Source: Candidatus Delongbacteria bacterium
GTDB taxonomy: Bacteria; UBA4055
Direction of reading: 5' to 3'
NCBI GenBank assembly: GCA_013139625.1
Contig: WTAK01000232.1
Location: 1-8,007, forward strand
DNA length: 8,007 bases
This document shows, one piece after another, positions 5,569 to 8,007 of this stretch. The notes under the pieces are model-generated. The model made no database searches, was not told the origin of the DNA, and saw nothing but the letters and a program-made list of their open reading frames with translations. Numbering within the stretch: position 1 is the stretch's first letter; each line of letters begins with the position of its first letter. A program made the translations under genes and the position numbers.

Positions 5569-6819
5569 ATGAAAAAATTGTTAATAATAATATTTTTAGT
5601 ATCTTTTTTTGCCCGTGCAGAAGATATTTTAATTCCTATGGACTGGGATCAGGAAGATCATTTGAAGGCTTATGGATTAGCCTATTGGTCTATCGATAGA
5701 GGTGCAAAAGTTGAATGGCTTCTGAACTATCGGGGCGGATCTTTTAAGATCGAAGGCTACGAAAATATCATCAACGAAGCGGTAGTTCGAGGCGTAAGTT
5801 ATGAATTAATTACTCAGAGCGATTTTGCTTCTATTGCGAATGAAATTTTACAGTCAAATATGGAAATAGTAGAGCTTGAAAAAGCTCCGAAAGTGGCTAT
5901 CTATACTCCTGAAGGGAAATACCCCTGGGACGATGCTGTTACGCTTGCCTTGACCTATGCTGAGATACCTTACGTGACATTGTGGGATAAAGAAGTTCTC
6001 AGAGGGGATCTTTCAAAGTATGATTGGTTACATTTGCATCATGAGGATTTTACAGGTCAATACGGCAAATTCCTTGCAGGTCATGGAAGAGATAGTTGGT
6101 ATAGAGATCAGGTCAGAAGATTTGAGAAACTGGCTAAGCAACTTGGATTTTCTAAGGTCTCAAGAGAAAAACTGGCAGTTGTTATTAAGATCAAGCAATT
6201 TGTAATGCAAGGTGGATTTTTATTTGCAATGTGTAGTGCTGCCGATACTTTCGACATAGCTTTGGCTGCTTACAAAACTGATATCTGTGATGCAGTCTTC
6301 GATGGAGATCCGATCGATCCTAATTGTCAGAGCAAATTAGATTACTCACAATGTTTAGCTTTTAAAGATTTTAAGCTTGAGTTTAACCCCTATGTGTATG
6401 AATATTCAGATATTGATCTTTCCAAAGAAATAAATAGGAGTGTTCCTGAGAAAAATGATTACTTTACTTTATTCGATTTCTCAGCAAAGTTTGACCCGAT
6501 AGCTTCTATTTTAACTCAGAATCATACAAGGATTATTAAAGGTTTCATGGGGCAGACTACGGCTTTTAGAAGAGAGCTGATAAAAAAGAATGTGGTCATA
6601 CTTGGAGATGTTAAGAATTCAGAGATTGTTAAATATATTTACGCACCTTTAGGTCAGGGTTTTTTCACTTTTTACGGAGGGCATGATCCTGAAGATCATA
6701 AGCATTATGTTATGGATCCACCTACGGAGCTTGAAATGTATAAGAATTCTCCCGGCTATAGATTGATATTGAATAATATTTTATTTCCTGCTACAAATAA
6801 GAAGAAAAGGAAAACGTAG
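5569..6819 (+). CDS. Secreted conserved protein of the family commonly (mis)labelled 'asparagine synthetase B'
   Basis: The 416-aa product has a Sec signal peptide (basic start, hydrophobic 4-14, probable cleavage after ARA at 15-17) and no later membrane helix, so it is likely periplasmic. I recognise the overall sequence as a family widespread in Bacteroidetes and relatives that databases often name asparagine synthetase B. Hallmarks are LIPMD..Q..HLKAYGLAYW (21-40), EWLLNYRGGSF, KAPKVAIYTP, PWDDAVTLAL, YDWLHLHHEDFTGQYGKF (151-168), GGFLFAMCSAADTFDIALA (215-233), FDGDP, DYFTLFDFSAK, NHTRIIKGFMGQTTAFR, FYGGHDPEDHKHY and NSPGYRLILNN. It lacks the N-terminal Cys2 glutaminase and the SGGxDS ATP-pyrophosphatase motif of real AsnB. 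The alpha/beta pattern with Cys222 after a hydrophobic strand hints at a GATase1-like fold, which is only a guess. No clear ribosome site; it lies 12 nt after nadB and abuts the MBOAT gene. Confidence 0.75.
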   Translation: MKKLLIIIFLVSFFARAEDILIPMDWDQEDHLKAYGLAYWSIDRGAKVEWLLNYRGGSFKIEGYENIINEAVVRGVSYELITQSDFASIANEILQSNMEIVELEKAPKVAIYTPEGKYPWDDAVTLALTYAEIPYVTLWDKEVLRGDLSKYDWLHLHHEDFTGQYGKFLAGHGRDSWYRDQVRRFEKLAKQLGFSKVSREKLAVVIKIKQFVMQGGFLFAMCSAADTFDIALAAYKTDICDAVFDGDPIDPNCQSKLDYSQCLAFKDFKLEFNPYVYEYSDIDLSKEINRSVPEKNDYFTLFDFSAKFDPIASILTQNHTRIIKGFMGQTTAFRRELIKKNVVILGDVKNSEIVKYIYAPLGQGFFTFYGGHDPEDHKHYVMDPPTELEMYKNSPGYRLILNNILFPATNKKKRKT

Positions 6820-8007
6820 ATGTTCTTTAACTCAATTGAGTTTGCCATATTCCTTCCGATAGTATTTATTATCTATTGGTTTGTGTTAAATAAAAATCTG
6901 AAAGTTCAGAATTTTTTCATTTTAACAGCGAGTTATGTTTTCTACGGATGGTGGGATTGGCGTTTCTTATCTCTGATATTCTTTAGTTCAATAGTCGATT
7001 ATATAGTAGGTGTTAAGCTTGAAAAAGCTGAGAAAGCAGGCCTCAGAAAGGTGTTATTACTTACGAGTATCTCAGTAAATCTTGGATTCTTGGGATTTTT
7101 TAAATATTTTAATTTTTTCTCAGAGAGTTTTGCAGATGCATTTACGCTATTTGGTACATCAATAGAAGCTTCAAGATTAAATATAATTTTACCTGTAGGT
7201 ATAAGTTTCTACACATTTCAAACATTAAGCTATTCAATAGATGTCTATAGAAAGAAACTTAAACCGACAAAGGATATTATAGCTTTTTTTAGCTTTGTGA
7301 GTTTCTTTCCTCAGCTGGTTGCAGGTCCGATCGAAAGAGCGACCCACCTTTTACCTCAGTTCTACAAGAAAAGAACTTTCAAGTATGATAATGCAATCAG
7401 GGGTTCAAGGCAGATACTTTGGGGGCTTTTCAAAAAGATCGTGATAGCTGATAATTGTGCAAAATATGCCAATTTAGTTTTCAATAACTCATCAGAGCAA
7501 ACAGGCAGTGCACTAGTACTTGGAGCAGTGTTCTTTGCATTTCAGATCTACGGAGATTTCTCAGGTTACTCAGATATTGCAATAGGTACTTCAAGACTTT
7601 TCGGTTTTGACCTGATGAAGAACTTCTCATATCCGTATTTTTCAAGAGATATTGCGGAGTTCTGGCGTAGATGGCATATATCCCTATCAACATGGTTCAG
7701 AGATTACTTGTACATTCCTCTTGGTGGAAGCAAGGGTTCTACTGCAAATAAAGTTAGGAATATATTTATAATATTTATCGTCAGTGGATTCTGGCACGGA
7801 GCGAATTGGACTTTCATTGCGTGGGGAGCATTGAATGCAATTTATTTCTTGCCGTTATTATTATCAAATAGGAATAGAAGAAATATTGGCACAGTTGCAG
7901 AGGATAAATTATTCCCATCTTTCAGAGAAACTTTAAGCATTCTATCCACATTTGTTCTGACAACATTTGCATGGATATTCTTTCGAGCAGAGAGTATGAA
8001 GCATGCA
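6820..8007 (+). CDS. MBOAT-family O-acyltransferase, AlgI-like (3' end outside window)
   Basis: The reading frame stays open for 396 codons to the window edge; typical AlgI-like proteins have about 470-500 residues, so roughly the last fifth is missing. It is a polytopic membrane protein beginning MFFNSIEFAIFLPIVF, the usual start of this family. It carries LPVGISFYTFQTLSYSIDVYR, FFPQLVAGPIERA, FQIYGDFSGYSDIAIG, and the two MBOAT histidine regions: His286 in EFWRRWHISLS and His326 in SGFWHGANW (the catalytic one). AlgI-like enzymes move acyl, usually acetyl, groups across the membrane for O-modification of exopolysaccharide, cell-wall or other surface glycans together with a periplasmic SGNH/AlgJ-type partner, which would be expected downstream. 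The ATG follows the preceding TAG with no gap, and AGGA (6808-6811) provides a ribosome site, so it is coupled to the upstream secreted protein. The substrate is not determinable. Confidence 0.93.
   Translation, partial: MFFNSIEFAIFLPIVFIIYWFVLNKNLKVQNFFILTASYVFYGWWDWRFLSLIFFSSIVDYIVGVKLEKAEKAGLRKVLLLTSISVNLGFLGFFKYFNFFSESFADAFTLFGTSIEASRLNIILPVGISFYTFQTLSYSIDVYRKKLKPTKDIIAFFSFVSFFPQLVAGPIERATHLLPQFYKKRTFKYDNAIRGSRQILWGLFKKIVIADNCAKYANLVFNNSSEQTGSALVLGAVFFAFQIYGDFSGYSDIAIGTSRLFGFDLMKNFSYPYFSRDIAEFWRRWHISLSTWFRDYLYIPLGGSKGSTANKVRNIFIIFIVSGFWHGANWTFIAWGALNAIYFLPLLLSNRNRRNIGTVAEDKLFPSFRETLSILSTFVLTTFAWIFFRAESMKHA

Noticed and set aside
6020..6205. 61-aa + strand reading frame inside the secreted 416-aa gene
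   Set aside because: It is out of frame with a strongly conserved family block and has no ribosome site or recognisable product.
7481..7693. 70-aa minus-strand reading frame
   Set aside because: It lies wholly antisense to the conserved MBOAT core, including the codon for His286; the sense protein is unmistakable.
1216..8007. Search by eye for a DGR template repeat, reverse transcriptase or Avd gene
   Set aside because: I found no second copy of the 1093-1203 scaffold (for example GTGGCGGC or GGTTTCCGTG contexts) on either strand, and no reverse transcriptase motif in any gene. If a DGR exists, its core is outside the window.
1..8007. CRISPR array, tRNA or rRNA gene, insertion sequence
   Set aside because: No regularly spaced direct repeats, no cloverleaf-like structure, no transposase-like protein and no terminal inverted repeats were seen.

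Overview
The window is AT-rich, and every gene I can support lies on the + strand. The best taxonomic guess is an uncultured relative of the Bacteroidetes/FCB group (for example a Cloacimonetes-, Marinimicrobia- or Delongbacteria-like lineage). Three observations point that way: an acidic SDDD tail right after a lipoprotein cysteine, a secreted protein of the family usually mislabelled 'asparagine synthetase B', and a composition dominated by AGA and AAA codons. Recognisable Shine-Dalgarno sequences (GGGAGG, AAAGGA, TAGGAG) argue against a typical Bacteroidetes. This placement is inference only.

Layout. (1) 52-1215 encodes a probable surface lipoprotein: signal peptide and lipobox, an Ig/PKD-like domain, and an FGE-sulfatase (SUMF1, C-type-lectin fold) domain without catalytic cysteines. 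Its last ~110 bases (about 1093-1203) look like the variable repeat of a diversity-generating retroelement (DGR). A strong hairpin plus T-run at 1236-1267 ends this unit. (2) An AT-rich gap with a candidate promoter and a 12-bp palindrome leads into a two-gene toxin-antitoxin-like cassette: a zeta-toxin-family kinase (1392-1970) and a 55-aa overlapping partner (1954-2121) that is easy to miss. (3) A tightly packed series follows: miaB (TTG start at 2156), a small two-helix LapA-like membrane protein with a coiled coil, nadB, the secreted 416-aa 'AsnB-like' protein, and an MBOAT O-acyltransferase cut by the window edge. Gaps within this series are 28, 1, 12 and 0 bases, so it is probably one transcript.

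How the parts relate. The housekeeping block combines tRNA A37 methylthiolation (MiaB), the first step of NAD synthesis (NadB), and envelope functions (LapA-like, secreted AsnB-like, MBOAT). No shared pathway is obvious. The toxin-antitoxin cassette sits between a terminator and miaB, with no terminator of its own, so it may read into miaB.

The most interesting observation is the end of the first gene. Scaffold codons there are almost all free of adenine, while the interspersed variable codons almost all fit mutated AAC/AAT codons. Arginine switches from AGA/AGG in the rest of the gene to CGT throughout the segment. This is the pattern expected from adenine-directed mutagenic retrohoming. No template repeat or reverse transcriptase is present in the window, so the machinery would have to lie elsewhere.
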